NCBI RefSeq assembly: GCF_026914185.1
Contig: NC_070559.1
Coordinates: forward strand, 6,245,501 to 6,309,500
Length of the DNA stretch: 64,000 nucleotides
Reading direction: 5' to 3'
From: Puccinia triticina
Lineage: Eukaryota; Basidiomycota; Pucciniomycetes; Pucciniales; Pucciniaceae
Part shown: positions 45,996 through 57,103 of the stretch, in pieces
Layout: the number at the start of each line of letters is the position of its first letter
Numbering within the stretch: position 1 is the stretch's first letter
Notes under the pieces: model-generated
Seen by the model: the letters and a program-made list of their open reading frames with translations, nothing else
The model's database searches: none
Told to the model about the DNA's origin: nothing
Position numbers and translations under genes: made by a program

Positions 45996-47063
45996 TTAAT
46001 TGCCCCAACATTCCTGTAGCTCTAGTAAGATGTTGTTTGTGTCGGTGGTTTCCGCGTCGGAGTAGTCTCTGATGTAAAGCTTGTAGCAGTCTGAGGTCCA
46101 ACGGCCGAGCCAGCGGATGCCATCCTCGGGAATACCGGCTGCCAGGAGGAAGGAGGTACCTCCAACCCTGAAGGAGTGACCGGATATTCCTGAGCACCCG
46201 TTTTCATTCCAGAACTGCGATAGGGCTCGGCAGGCGGCGGGTTTGGTAAGGTGCATCCTTGTGCCGGCTTCCCAGTAACCAAACAGAGAAGTGTCGAGTC
46301 CTGCGGCGTTTTTGATCCTTCTTTCGAGAGCCAAGATGGGGCAGATCATCATCTTCCTCGCCGCCAGGTGGAGTTCTTGCTCTTCCCCCGGACCGGCCGT
46401 TTTCGCTCCACGCACAATCACGGTTGCCCTCCTCTTTAGGTTGACTGTCTGAAAACTGACGTCCTTGGCCATCACGGAGGCCGACTCGCGGAGGGGCCCA
46501 GTCTTGTCGTTGTAGGTGAGTTCGCCTAGCCTCGCCAAGCCCCAGAAAGCGACGATGACCAAGTCCAACAAGGCCTTTTGGAACTCGGTCCCTTTCATCC
46601 ACGCCTTCATGAGCAACACGAGGTGTCGGATCATGACCGCTTTCTTCTTTGGCTTCGAAGACTGCTCGGCGTCTATGTAGGCTGAGGACTTCAGCAGGGT
46701 GTTGACTTTGTTTTTCGTCTCGTAGGGGTAGGGAGCGTCGTGCATCGTGTGCCACATCTGAATCCCTGCCAGGTATTTGGAGAGTGTAACCGAAGATACT
46801 TTGTGGGGGGCTTGACACTCGAACGTACGGCCTGCCCAGTAGCAGAAGTCATAGATGTCCTTGGCCGTGAGGGGGAGGTGGAACAGGTTCCGGTTTGTGC
46901 TTTCCGCGAATTTGAGGTACTTCTTGACGGCAGAGTTGTAGCAGGCCAAGGTGTTCCACCGATATCCCAGGAGGAAATGCTTGTCTTGGGTGGAGAGTTC
47001 CCTGGGTTCCGTCCCCTTCTTTGCAAGGGTTGTGAGACTAGCTAAGTGATCTGCGGAAGACAT
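45996..47063 (-). CDS. Tyrosine recombinase of the DIRS-type element
   Basis: 355-aa intact frame. It inserts retrotransposon cDNA by site-specific recombination in place of a DDE integrase. Readable catalytic landmarks are the first Arg region (GLARLGELTY), the H-x-x-R box (GHSFRVGG) followed by TSFLLAAGIPEDGIRWLGRW, and the nucleophile region (TSDCYKLYIRDY). The N-terminal half (YNSAVKKYLKFAE, DIYDFCYWAG) resembles the SAM-like core-binding domain. It starts 175 bp downstream of the RT stop in the same orientation. The start is the first ATG (MSSADHL). Confidence 0.9.
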   Translation of the reverse strand: MSSADHLASLTTLAKKGTEPRELSTQDKHFLLGYRWNTLACYNSAVKKYLKFAESTNRNLFHLPLTAKDIYDFCYWAGRTFECQAPHKVSSVTLSKYLAGIQMWHTMHDAPYPYETKNKVNTLLKSSAYIDAEQSSKPKKKAVMIRHLVLLMKAWMKGTEFQKALLDLVIVAFWGLARLGELTYNDKTGPLRESASVMAKDVSFQTVNLKRRATVIVRGAKTAGPGEEQELHLAARKMMICPILALERRIKNAAGLDTSLFGYWEAGTRMHLTKPAACRALSQFWNENGCSGISGHSFRVGGTSFLLAAGIPEDGIRWLGRWTSDCYKLYIRDYSDAETTDTNNILLELQECWGN

Positions 47064-47237
47064 CTCTTAGGGATGGACCAGTAGAGATGCAGTCTCTCTT
47101 CGCAAAAGGATTGTGGGAAGACCAGGGGGGGGATTCATTGCAGAATTCTTTACAGGATTTATATCTCGAGCAAGAAGGGAAAGGAAGTGGGTCGCACTGG
47201 GGGGAGATGAAACAGGACAATAGGGGGAAACCGGAAA

Positions 47238-48932
47238 CTACACTTGAAACAGGCGGTATTCTAGGTCCCACGGGACCACCACCGCTACCTGAAACATCTT
47301 GTCGTGTTTGGACCTATCTCCGCGCGATAGGGCGTCCGCCGCATTCTCCTTTGAGGTGACGCGTCGCGAGACGATATTGATTTCCATATCCACCAGGGTC
47401 TTCTGAATGATCTTCCATTCTTCATTGACTGCGGGGTGTTTGGATTTCCGCTTTTGAATAACCGTCTCTGTCGTGGTGTTGTCTGTCCAGACGATCAGCG
47501 TCTTCCCGGGTCGGATTCCTAGCTCTTTGAGGAGGAGGAGGCCGAGTCGTATAGCGACCGTCTCCAACCAGGCGATATCTTGTTTTGGTTCGGGTCCTTG
47601 GTCCCAACCTTGAGCCAATTGAAATTGGGCCCACCTCTTGCCTATGAGGACGCCTATTCCGAAATTGGTAGAGGCATCCCCCACCCACCCGATTTCGATT
47701 GGGTCCGGATTCTGGATCATCCTCGTCTCCTTGTAATGAAGGAGCATGGATAGCCAGTACTTGAGGTCGATCCGCGCGTCTTTGGGAAGAGTGCGGTCGG
47801 TCCTCCTGTGTATCCAGCCGTTCATCCACCGGTATAAGCTGTTGAGGTAGCACCGTAGTTGTGGGAGGATGTACAAGACATGGTTTAGTCGTCCCGCTAG
47901 CTGCTCCACTTGTGCAAAGGTGAATTCTGTGCCTGGTATCAGGAAGGCTTTCACCTGTTGTACCCTCTGGTACTTCTTATCATCCGGGAGTCGTACGGTC
48001 TTCTTGGTGGCGTTCCAGACAAAACCTATGTATTTCTGCTCCTCCTTGAACGGTGAGTATTTTGTTACGTTTGTTTTGACGCCTAGCTGCTCCGATCTTG
48101 CTACAATGTGGTCCATCTCCACCTTGGAGTGGAGCGTCTTGACGAACAGATTGTCGTCGACCCAGCGGAAGATGTTGACGAGGTCGAACTCTTTCTTCAT
48201 GAGATCTTTCCATGCATCCGCCGGTTGGCCGAACGATCCACAGCCCGCTACCCCGCCGAAGGCGATTCGAGTGTCAATCAGGATCCCGCCATTGAAGTCT
48301 TGGACCATTAAGTAACGCCACTGATCTTTTGACGTTGGGATCTGGCGGTAAGCCTTTTCCCAGTCGAAGATCGCTAGAAGTAGTGGCTGGGTTTGGCTGC
48401 GGAAGAATCTTGATGTTGATTCGAAGTCATCCCACGTTGTTATGTAGTCAAGTTTGTCTACAAACGAATTGACGGAGGGGATTCTTGGGTTATTCCGGGG
48501 GAAGGAGAGGTCGTTTATCGGTCTTACTGAGCCGTCGCCGTTCACCGCCGCTCCCAGAGGGTTTGTCCGAAAGAAATCATATCTTTCCATTAGCTGTTCG
48601 TGTGTGAAGGGTCCGAACATCCTTCCTGCGGCGATTTCTTTCGCTATTGTCGCTTCGATTTTTTCCCTTGCTAACAACGCCCCCTGGTGGTTTGGGGGGG
48701 TATAGTATGGGACACCGGGGCCGAGGTCGTGTTCTGGGATCCCTTGGTGGAACCCGTCTTTGAAACCACGTATGACGTCGCCGTATTCTTCCGCCAACCC
48801 TGCTTGGAGAAGGGCTGCCTTCCATTCTTCTATGTTCATCTCACAGGTCACCTGTGCTGGCCATCTCAGGAGGCTTGAGCTAAGCTCGTTGGTCACTGAG
48901 GTCTCACTTGGCACGTCTTGGTTTGCGTTCAT
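47238..48932 (-). CDS. Reverse transcriptase/RNase H of the DIRS-type element
   Basis: 564-aa intact frame. RT motifs are in order: VRPINDLSFPRNN, motif A with the catalytic Asp (LLLAIFDWEKAYRQIP), FGGVAGCGSFGQPADAW, and motif C WVDDN (FRWVDDNLFVK), followed by the thumb (KYIGFVWNATKKTVRLPDDK). The C-terminus is RNase H (IGWVGDASTNFGIGVLIG, VWTDNTTTETVIQ, SKENAADALSRG). Motif spacing and the WVDD box fit the DIRS branch of RTs. No disabling change is visible. Confidence 0.9.
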   Translation of the reverse strand: MNANQDVPSETSVTNELSSSLLRWPAQVTCEMNIEEWKAALLQAGLAEEYGDVIRGFKDGFHQGIPEHDLGPGVPYYTPPNHQGALLAREKIEATIAKEIAAGRMFGPFTHEQLMERYDFFRTNPLGAAVNGDGSVRPINDLSFPRNNPRIPSVNSFVDKLDYITTWDDFESTSRFFRSQTQPLLLAIFDWEKAYRQIPTSKDQWRYLMVQDFNGGILIDTRIAFGGVAGCGSFGQPADAWKDLMKKEFDLVNIFRWVDDNLFVKTLHSKVEMDHIVARSEQLGVKTNVTKYSPFKEEQKYIGFVWNATKKTVRLPDDKKYQRVQQVKAFLIPGTEFTFAQVEQLAGRLNHVLYILPQLRCYLNSLYRWMNGWIHRRTDRTLPKDARIDLKYWLSMLLHYKETRMIQNPDPIEIGWVGDASTNFGIGVLIGKRWAQFQLAQGWDQGPEPKQDIAWLETVAIRLGLLLLKELGIRPGKTLIVWTDNTTTETVIQKRKSKHPAVNEEWKIIQKTLVDMEINIVSRRVTSKENAADALSRGDRSKHDKMFQVAVVVPWDLEYRLFQV

Positions 48933-49205
48933 CGGCGCTTTTTCCCTATTGGGTGCACAAGAGTCATGTGTGTCAGAGGAGGGTGCTTATATTTCTCTAT
49001 CTACGTAGTCTATTACAAGATTGGGTAGGCTGGGGGGGGGGGAAACAATGAGGAGTTCGGAGGTGATCGAGAAGGAAATGTGGAAGAGAAAAGGAAAAGG
49101 ATCCGATGGGCCGATGCTTCTAAAATGGGGCGGTTCTGGATAGATACACACAAATGTTAGGGGGAGGAGAGGTAGGTAGGATCGGATGTGGAGAGAAGAT
49201 GGTAC

Positions 49206-50736
49206 CTACTGGTCGCGGTTGCGGTTACGCACGCTTCCTCCGGTGTGGTTAGGATTGAAGTTATTCCCTTTGTAGCCGCTCCCTGGAGGGCCTCGCCCTT
49301 GGTCTGGTTTTGAGGGGAGGGAAGCGTGGCCTGACGCCGCTGCCGAGGATGAGTGGTTGTCTTGGGCTGCTTTTTGGCTTGGTTTAGATTTTGGTGGGTT
49401 CGGTTGAGCTGGGGGATTGGATCGGTTGGGCTTTGGGGGTCGGATTCCCTTCATCGGGTCGCCTCCAACTTTGCCGTCGCCTATTGCGTATGGGTTGTCC
49501 GCGAGGCCGATCTCATTGAAGTCCCGGCATGTGGAGATCGCCTTGTCTGCGGTTTCCTGTTTGAACTGAGAGATGTCGGAGAAGGATTCCTCTCCGTTCT
49601 CCTCGACCCGGAAAGCAAAGGTGTTATTCCTAATTCGGATGTCATACCGGAGGGCTACCATGAAGCCCCTTTTTTGGTGGAGCCTGTCGCAGTGTTCTTT
49701 GTGGGCCAGGATCCACGACGCGAGGACAGGATAGTGATACCTGTCTCGCATCGTTAGGTGGAAAACTCTGTGATTGAGCGTCCAGTCGGAGAAGTTTTGC
49801 GAGAATTCATCTGGCACCGGGAACCCGTGGTATCAAAGCCCTTTCTCCGAAGCCGTCTCTTCGATCTTTGGCCGGTTTTTCGAGTGTTCTGCTAGCGCCT
49901 TTTCTTGCCATTCTCGGTTGAAGATGGTCAGGGGAAGGGGACCTTTGCATTCGAGGAGAAGCTTATGGAAATATGGGGGGAATCCGCCATCGTCGTGGGA
50001 GTTAGAGCGACCTGCGATGAACTTGACGTTCCGCACCTGTGTCGTTTCTCCGTCTGGGGTCGGCCTCTTTTGGGGGATGGCTGGGGGGATGGAGATGATG
50101 GGGCCTGCGTGGATTAATCCGGTTTTCTGGCCTTTTGACTTCTGATCTGCTAGGACCGCTTTGTACATCTTCATGTACCTCTCGACTTTGGCGTCATCTC
50201 CGTCATTCTCGGCTTTGACTATCTTGGCCATCAAGATCGTTCGAGCTTCGCGGTTCATCTCTGCTTCCGATCTCTCAGCGTCTTGGTTGGTTGCAGAATT
50301 CCCGCCGGTCGTCTTCGGTTCTGTGGGTTTGTTTGGAGTTCAGACTCAATTAGTTTCATTCGCTAGTCTCCATTTGTCACCATTTGCGCTTACCGCAAGC
50401 GGGAGGGAGGATTTCTGCGATCTCCGGATCCCTGAGTTGTTCTCTTTGGGGGTCCTCTTCGGCTGCTTCCACTCTTGGAGCTGTCGCGCTGTTTTTCGCC
50501 GCGGCGCGGGTTGTCGGCTTGCTGGCTTTCGCTTGTTGTTTCGCGGCCTTTGGGGGTTTGGGCATCGGGCCTGGGGCTTGTGACGGTGGTGCTTGTTGGC
50601 TACCCTCTGTGTCTAGCTCTTGGGTTGGGTTCGGGGTTTGGCTGGCCATTTGGCTTTCCTCACCTGCCACTGGGGCAGTTTGTTGGGCGGCGGCTTTAAC
50701 CGTGTTTGTCGTATCTTGGATGTTTAGTCCAGACAT
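49206..50736 (-). pseudogene. Gag-like protein of the DIRS-type element, one stop
   Basis: Exon 1 (50736-50394, Ala/Pro/Gln-rich, MSGLNIQDTTNTVKAA) is joined to exon 2 (from 50320) by a GTAAGC...CCACAG intron in correct phase. Exon 2 carries a charged helical segment (DGDDAKVERYMKMYKAVLAD) and a structured region (GGFPPYFHKLLLECKGPLPL). A TGA at 49835-49833 interrupts the frame after EKGL; the same frame continues at once (YHGFPVPDEFSQNFSDW) to the stop at 49206, ending in a basic Gly/Asn-rich tail. The flanking aromatic context suggests a Trp codon became TGA (inference). Without full Gag this copy is probably not autonomous. Confidence 0.75.
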
Positions 50737-51446
50737 TTGCGACGTATGGTTCGGAGTGAGGGGATGCGGGGAAGATAAGGTTGTGGTGTGAGGTTATGTA
50801 ACGGAAGATAAGGTTGTGGTGTGTGGGTTATGTAGCGGAACTGGGTTTGAATGGGGGGGAGTCTAACTAGGTTCTACTATGAAAATCTTTGCGAAAATTC
50901 TTGGCCGAAGGGAGTTGTGTGATCCAGAGAGCGCTGGAGGAAAGCTTGGAAGCGCGTGAGAGGGGAACGGATCAGGGGGAAGTCTGTGGAGGGAGGAGAG
51001 GGCTCTGGGGGAGCTACAGACCCTGAGTTCTCTGAGGGGCAGCAGGCGACCTCCCCTGGTCCCTGTAATCCGCTATCTCCGGTGTCCGCCGCCTTAGGGC
51101 GCGTACAGCCGTCAAAACCTCGTGCGTGCTCAGGCTTTGGCGCGTACAGGGAGGCACCTCCCGCTACGCTTCCGGTAACACAACATGAAATTCAAATATT
51201 GTGAGACACCATCAGAAATTTTCATTGGGGATCGGTCTGACCATCATCACCCTCACCCACCAGAGTCCTCCTCCCACCAAACGACATCACCTCCAAAGAG
51301 ACCAGCCAATCACCATAAAATGACAGAATCTGTGACTCACAGTAAGTCCTTCCCCCCAATCCACGTCTTTGCCCCATCTAAAACCCTACTCATTTGACAA
51401 AAGTCTCTCAAATACCAAGCTGAAACATCATTTCATTTTTGATATC
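50737..51446. other. Probable 5' untranslated end of the DIRS element and gene flank
   Basis: Contains a directly repeated GGAAGATAAGGTTGTGGTGT word (about 50767-50830) and GC-rich sequence to about 51175, then the upstream flank of the next gene. No reliable gene. Confidence 0.5.
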
Positions 51447-53239
51447 ATGTCTGGGACGGCCTTGCCAATGAATGTTACTACTCGATTCCGTGCACGTTCC
51501 ATCCCTTCTGCAGGTACAGGTAAGTCCCCACCCCCTTGAACACCACCGCAAACTTTCAGTATCCTGTATCAACTCCAAATTGACACCTTATTGTGGAAAT
51601 CTGCAGGAGTAGTCGGCCCGATACGCCATTCAGCAGCAGTCAGCCCAGCAAGAAGTGCTGCGGCCCCTTACGGAGGCAGGAGTCCGAATCAAGTCGCATC
51701 AACCCCAAGAATCCATCCTGACCTGGATGGTGCGGCACGACTCGCTGAGCTAGCCCCTATGATTCACAGCGAAGATGAGGGTCGCAACGACGGGCATGAT
51801 GAAGATTCAGCTGAACCCAAAACTGAACCTAACCCCACCAACCTTGGTACTGAGCATGCTCCAGAGGGCATGACAACTGACCAACTTGCGGATGATTTAG
51901 GCCTCTCCGTGATTCAGATCGAGCGGGTCAGAAGGGTAGCAAGTGTAATGCCTCCTCCAATTTTTAACCCAAGATTTATCGTTGGTCTGATATTTCATCT
52001 CTGCCCTTGCCTAGCTCCCAGAGTCCGATCGGGTGATGGCTACCCTGATGTACCTCGAATCGATCTGAGACCGACTAGAACCATCTGTAACCCAGAATGC
52101 GACTGGAAATGTCTCAGCCGCCCCTCCTGCTGATCGTGTTAATGCAATCAGAGGCTGTGTTTACCACCGAGATGTTCGAGTAAGTCCAATCAGTTACTTA
52201 CACAAGTTTGACCAAATCTGATGCTCGGATTGAATGATTCAGGCTCTGATTCGCACTAAAACCCGCCAAAAGCTTCTCATGCCAGCTCTCCATTCATATG
52301 GTCGAACCCATACTGTCACGACCCGCGCGCTCATCCCCAATACCCCACTGGTATTAGTAAAGGTATGTATTTCGCTGCTTTTGTCCATGTCATTGCTAGT
52401 TGACATGTAAAATCAACTGTAGGCTGAAATAGACGCAATGGACAACGAATGGAAAGAGACCCACTTGCCACCGGGATATCTTGCTGAAGACGACAATGCC
52501 ACAATAAGTGTCGCACTCCTAATCCGCGAATTGCTCAAGTACGAGAGAAGTGCACTGGCAAAGTTGGTACGTACCTAACCAAACATCAAATGTTGCCCAC
52601 AATGAATGATTAATCATTCTTCTGAATTTAGATTATGACTGGAGCCAGGCCAGGTCCCCGTAGCCATCCCACAAATCACCGATGTGGTTGTCAGTGTCAG
52701 TGCCATGAAATCCTTCATGCTGGTTGTATGCAGGCCAGTTTTAAGCTTATGGTCTAATTGTAACTGAATCAATCCACAGGTGTTGCGAGATTTTTCCCCC
52801 AGGCATGCACTCATGACCCGCGCCGATGTAGCACACTCAATCCACATCAGCTTGTTAGTGCGCATGGTGTATCTTCGCCTGCACATGTTTATGCAGCGTC
52901 AACAAGATCGAACTACAACCGTGGCTCGATCACCTTGGGAGGTGATAGATCGACATCTGGAGAGCATGCGCCGCAAGTCGCACGACTACAAAGTAGCGTG
53001 AGTTCATACAAATCGCTTTGTTTGTGGGAACACATTCTGATCAAGCATTACTTATCAGGTATGGGCGGTTCATTTTGGCATACGACTCCCAACTTTTTGA
53101 TGGCACAAAGACTGCGAGCGATCTTGCTGCAATCTCAGTTGCGCTCCCATCTGATGATGAAGTGCAGGCCATCTTGGTGAGGAGAGGCCAGGAGGCCCCC
53201 CTCGACGAGGACGAAGAAGGCGCTATCCACACCTTTTAA
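51447..53239 (+). pseudogene. Unrecognised eight-exon gene with one in-frame TGA
   Basis: Exons 51447-51519, 51607-51944, 52015-52179, 52243-52362, 52423-52566, 52654-52722, 52780-52997, 53059-53239. Every junction is GT-AG and phase-consistent, giving 436 codons that end in TAA at 53237-53239. The only fault is TGA at 52066-52068 (codon 155). Landmarks are LADDLGLSVIQIERVRRVAS, LMPALHSYGRTHTVTTRALI, AEIDAMDNEWKETHLPPGYL, VVVSVSAMKSFML, ADVAHSIHISLLVRMVYLRL and an acidic C-terminus (LDEDEEGAIHTF). I recognise no domain. Exon 6 uses an acceptor chosen for frame; the alternative is a frameshift. It is either a recently disabled member of a rust-specific family or a gene with readthrough or an unnoticed intron. 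Confidence 0.6.
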
Positions 53240-55386
53240 TTTTCCTCTTTCTTGTTACATTTATTATTGGTTTTTTTTCTTTTTTCTTTTATCTGCTAGT
53301 TTTCTCTCTCTATCACGGCCATTAGATTTGCAATGCAGCGCGTGGTACCCCGGCGGTACCACATCCGGTGACATGTATGCCCAGCGGATTTAATCCGCTC
53401 CGCCAAGGCGAACTGGCCTAACCGAGCCACAGGCCGGCGAAAGGTGGATGCGATGGACTGATTAGCCACCTGAACTCCACCCTTCAAGCCATCGCTGCCA
53501 TCCGTGGGCTCGACCCGCCCGTCGGGATCACGATGATTCCTCGGGGAGGCGACCACCTGGGGCTTGGTGATTGATCCGTCAGCCCAACCCTGCCGTCGCT
53601 ATCACGAGGAGTCCTCGGGGATTCCACGGACAGCCAAAGGCTCTCGTGGAATCCTTGGGGCCATCACGAGGTGCCCCCGTGATCCACTTGGTGGAGAGCA
53701 CGTGAACGTGTGGACCAGCAGCCGCTGGTCCAGCCTCGCGCGGGGGCACTACGGGGAATCCACGAGGATTCCTCGAGATATCCTCGTCGAAGGACTCCCC
53801 GGGTGTAGTTTCGCCTGAGTCCAGGCTGCTGATGAGTTTCCGGTCGCGGACACCGATCTAATGCCGCCGATCTTGCGCCGTCTTCCAAACTACCCGCCGA
53901 TCCGCCCTCGCCGAGTCCTCCGCTCCAATGGTTGCCGTTCGTGTCCGATATCTTCGCCGTTGATGTCTTGTATTCTTCAACTCGTGTTTATAGTCTTCGC
54001 CTTGCTTTTCGAATCGGATCACCCGTCAAGATCGCCAACCTCCTGTGTGTTGTGTTTTTAGCAAGCAGCTGACCGCGTCACCTGACGTCATTGTTATCGC
54101 CGCTGCATCGGATTTGTTGCCCAGAAGAACCAGGAAAACCGCCAACGATATTGTCTATTAAAGAAGGCCCTCTTGTTGGTCCATTCTTCCTTGTGTAGCC
54201 GCCACCGATTCAATCGCCCGAAAACAACCATCACACTTCTCTCATGCATACAACCACCCGCCGTCCAATAACAATCGTTGAGTATAACGATCGCACCAGC
54301 CGTCCAATAACGATCGTCGAGTCGCAATGTTTCCCTTGATCCTAACCGGTAAGATTTAACGTTTGCCTCCTCTCCCAGCTTGCAGCCTGGTTTCTTGATC
54401 AATCTGTCAATGAGCTGCATCACATTTTTGTCCTGGAGGATGATCAAATGATCTGAGCTGAAAAAAATTAAAAAAATTGATCTAGACCAGTCTTTGAGAG
54501 ACACCCCTCCCCCAACTTAAGAATAGTTGTCCCCAACCTTTAAGTGAGAGTGAGAATATGAGCGAGGGTGAGAATAAGAGAGAAAGTGAGCTCAGGATAC
54601 CAATCTGAGGGTTTTGAGAGAAGTGAGAGCACCTCCCCCAACTTAAAAAATTTGAAGCCAGTGAGTTTTTGTCTTTTGATTTATGGGTTGATTTTTTTTG
54701 AAGTGATTTGCTGGAATTTGAAGTCCTTGAAGTGTCTCAATGCTGATTCTGAATTTAATTTTTGAGTGTTTTTAAAGTTTGTGCTTGAGATATTGAATTA
54801 TAAAGAATTTAACCAGTTTAAGTATTGAGAGTTGAGGTTGAACAGTTTAGTCTCATGCCCAGGAGGTAGGATTTTTTGTTTTTTGATTAGTTCTATGAGT
54901 TTGAGTTTGGTGGGGTTGATTATGATTGTGAAAATAGCTGAAGGGAGGATGGCAGATAAAAGAGTGACTTGTGAAAGAGTGTGAGTTCCTCCCCCAACTA
55001 ATCAAATATAGACAAGGTGTGAAAAGAAATTAATTTAGATCCTACACTAATTTTAGGTGTTTTCAATCTTGAGGTCTTGAGTCAAAGGTTTTAAACACTT
55101 GCTGGCATCTTTTCTTTCAGTGTAAAAAAATTGATTAGTCCAATTCCAAAAATTCTTGATAATTCTTTTTCCAATCTGAGTACTGTCTTGTTGAATATGG
55201 CTGAGTCTTGCTGATTAGAGTTTGTGGTTATTTCTTCTGCATAGATATTTACTACCCTCTGACACTTGCCAGGGCTAGAAGTTTTCCAAATAATCTCCGA
55301 TCTATAATATCAGGGCTAAAAGTAATCTAATTTTCAAACCATATATAATAAATAACTGTAATTTGATTGAACTAAACCTATCAGAC
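53240..55386. other. Long gene-poor stretch
   Basis: 53330-53830 is GC-rich with palindromic words (CGAGGAGTCCTCGG, GGTACCCCGGCGGTACC) and GGATTCCACG motifs shared with 38370-38660. 54500-55380 is AT-rich with recurring CCTCCCCCAACTTAA words. No frame on either strand carries a domain. Confidence 0.5.
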
Positions 55387-55846
55387 CTATATAGACACTG
55401 ATATCCCCACTGTGGAATCTTTCTTCAGTTGTCCAGCCTTCAAAGTTGTCCACAAATACAATAATAAATATTCTTCAGCTGATGAAATCCACATCCCCGG
55501 TTCTTCAAAATTCCGCCAGATTCCATCCAACAGTAGTACAAATTGTCCAAATAGTTGCCAAGAGTTTATGAACCTAGATTTATCAAAAGTTTTCCCGAGT
55601 TGAAAAGTAGCCACGTAAGTAATTTTTTTTTCCTGAATCAAAAGGTCTTGATCCTGACACCATAACTAGTTAAGAGAACTGAAATAATTCCCTTCCAAAA
55701 TTTTCAAATGAGTGTGGTTTAAAACGAGTGTGATCTAGGCAGTTTAACCTCTTGCAAAGGAGGTTTCTGGTATTTTTTTTAAATGAGTGTGATTCAAAAA
55801 GAGTGTTGATAAGCAGTTTAACCTCTTGCTAAGGAGGTTTTTTTTT
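55387..55846. repeat. ~95-bp tandem duplication and AT-rich sequence
   Basis: Two copies of a unit with core GCAGTTTAACCTCTTGC(A/T)AAGGAGG lie at about 55700-55850, each preceded by GAGTGTGATT. The remainder contains an 84-codon minus-strand frame (55641-55387) of doubtful value. Confidence 0.5.
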
Positions 55847-56257
55847 TCATCCATTACAGATCCTTACCATTGCTATATTCCTCAGCTCTGTAAGTTCACA
55901 CTTCCCTGTTGAATTGATCCAAAAAATTGAAGTTTTCACCTCATCCAGCAGATTGACTGCACAAATGAATGTTTCTTTCCGTTTGGGTTCTTTCCTTGGT
56001 TTGCCAGTTCCTGTGGTGTCCGTAGGTAAACTGTAAGCTTGAAGAGGGTGAGTCTGATTGTTTTCTTGAGTAGTTCTATTGTTCGCCAGCCGTCCACAAT
56101 AAATCCTTTGTTGAGTACAAGACATGGGTGGTGGAGGTGGTGGATCAACATTCATTCTAATGTTCTGACTGTTTTGAGTTCCATTGAATAGTCCGAGTGA
56201 ATTTTGATTGGTTGTTGGTGGGATATTTTCCAAGTCTTCATTCTGTGAAAAAGCCAT
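55847..56257 (-). CDS. Hypothetical N-terminal exon, unrecognised
   Basis: 136-codon open frame starting MAFSQNEDLENIPPTTNQ, with a proline run (DPPPPPPMS), a basic stretch (GKPRKEPKRKETF) and AVNLLDEVKTSIFWINSTGK. A GTAAGG donor lies just before the stop (after RNIAM), so it may be the first exon of a longer gene whose next exon I could not place. The Copia 5' LTR begins only about 120 bp upstream of the ATG. It could be a truncated gene or chance. Confidence 0.3.
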   Translation of the reverse strand: MAFSQNEDLENIPPTTNQNSLGLFNGTQNSQNIRMNVDPPPPPPMSCTQQRIYCGRLANNRTTQENNQTHPLQAYSLPTDTTGTGKPRKEPKRKETFICAVNLLDEVKTSIFWINSTGKCELTELRNIAMVRICNG

Positions 56258-56375
56258 GTCTGAGTTTTAACTGATTTCTGATTCTTTATGTTAGATGAGC
56301 CGTTCAATATTTGCTAGTAGTTGTCCTGAGGGTTGGTCTCTGGATTTCTTCCAGGGCGAGTTGGGGGGGTTATAC

Positions 56376-57039
56376 TGTTGAGAGTCAAGCCCTTGCCTCA
56401 ACTTGAGGTCTTGTCACCTGCAAATGGACCTGTCATGTTACATGTCACACAACATATTTCTCTCCGGCTTTCTCTCTATTTTCCTTCTAGTCGCTCATCT
56501 TCACTATTTCGGACAACTCGATTCTCGCTCATCACGCTCTCAGACAACCCGATTCACTCCACTCATCTCCCTTTCCGTCAAACCTGAACCGTTCTCAACC
56601 GCAAACTTCTCATCAGCTTTTCTCGACTGCTCGACATATTTAAACTCGCAGAATCTCGCCTCTTTTCTTCTCCCCTGGGGAACTCACTCGAATCATCACT
56701 TGACTCATTACATTGACAGTCTCAAATCCTTCTCAAACTCTCTGACTGCTCTGTTCCTCCCAAAGACACCTTTCAAATCGGTCTTCAAATTCAAGCCTCA
56801 AGCTCACTTCCTCCGCCCAAGTCCGCTCCTGGTCGTATGTCGTGTTTTCTCTTTCTCCCATCATCTGACCCTATTAACATTGTTCTATTTTAGTCTGCTC
56901 TTTCTTCCTCCTCTGTGTCATCTATTTGTTTTGTCGGCTCTTCTGTGTAGTGTTTGCCTTCAGGTATTTTCCTCCTTTCTCATAATTCTTTTTGTTTTCT
57001 TCTTCTAACGTTGCAAATACTTCAGTTTGATTCTTAACA
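56376..57039 (+). repeat. 5' LTR of the young Copia element
   Basis: 664-bp LTR opening TGTTGAGAGTCAAGCCC and closing GATTCTTAACA; it carries TATTTAAACTC (about 56637) as a possible TATA box. Open frames inside it recur identically in the 3' LTR and are not genes. Confidence 0.93.
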
Positions 57040-57103
57040 GATTTACAGTCTTGTTCTCGGAACCTCTATTCCTCGAATCAAAACTCCAAGGCAAACACCC
57101 AAT

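Larger units (their letters stand above)
45996..50736 (-). mobile_element. Tyrosine-recombinase (DIRS/Ngaro-like) retrotransposon
   Basis: Three coding blocks in the usual order on the minus strand: Gag-like (50736-49206), RT/RNase H (48932-47238) and tyrosine recombinase (47063-45996), with no DDE integrase or aspartic protease. That set defines the DIRS order. The absence of a methyltransferase domain suggests Ngaro-like. The coordinates are the coding span; the true ends (expected split direct or inverted repeats) could not be resolved, although the GC-rich flanks suggest about 45480-51180. RT and YR frames are intact; the Gag frame has one stop. Confidence 0.85.

Noticed and set aside
46204..46818. 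204-codon frame overlapping the recombinase
   Set aside because: Shadow of the tyrosine recombinase in another frame; no domain.
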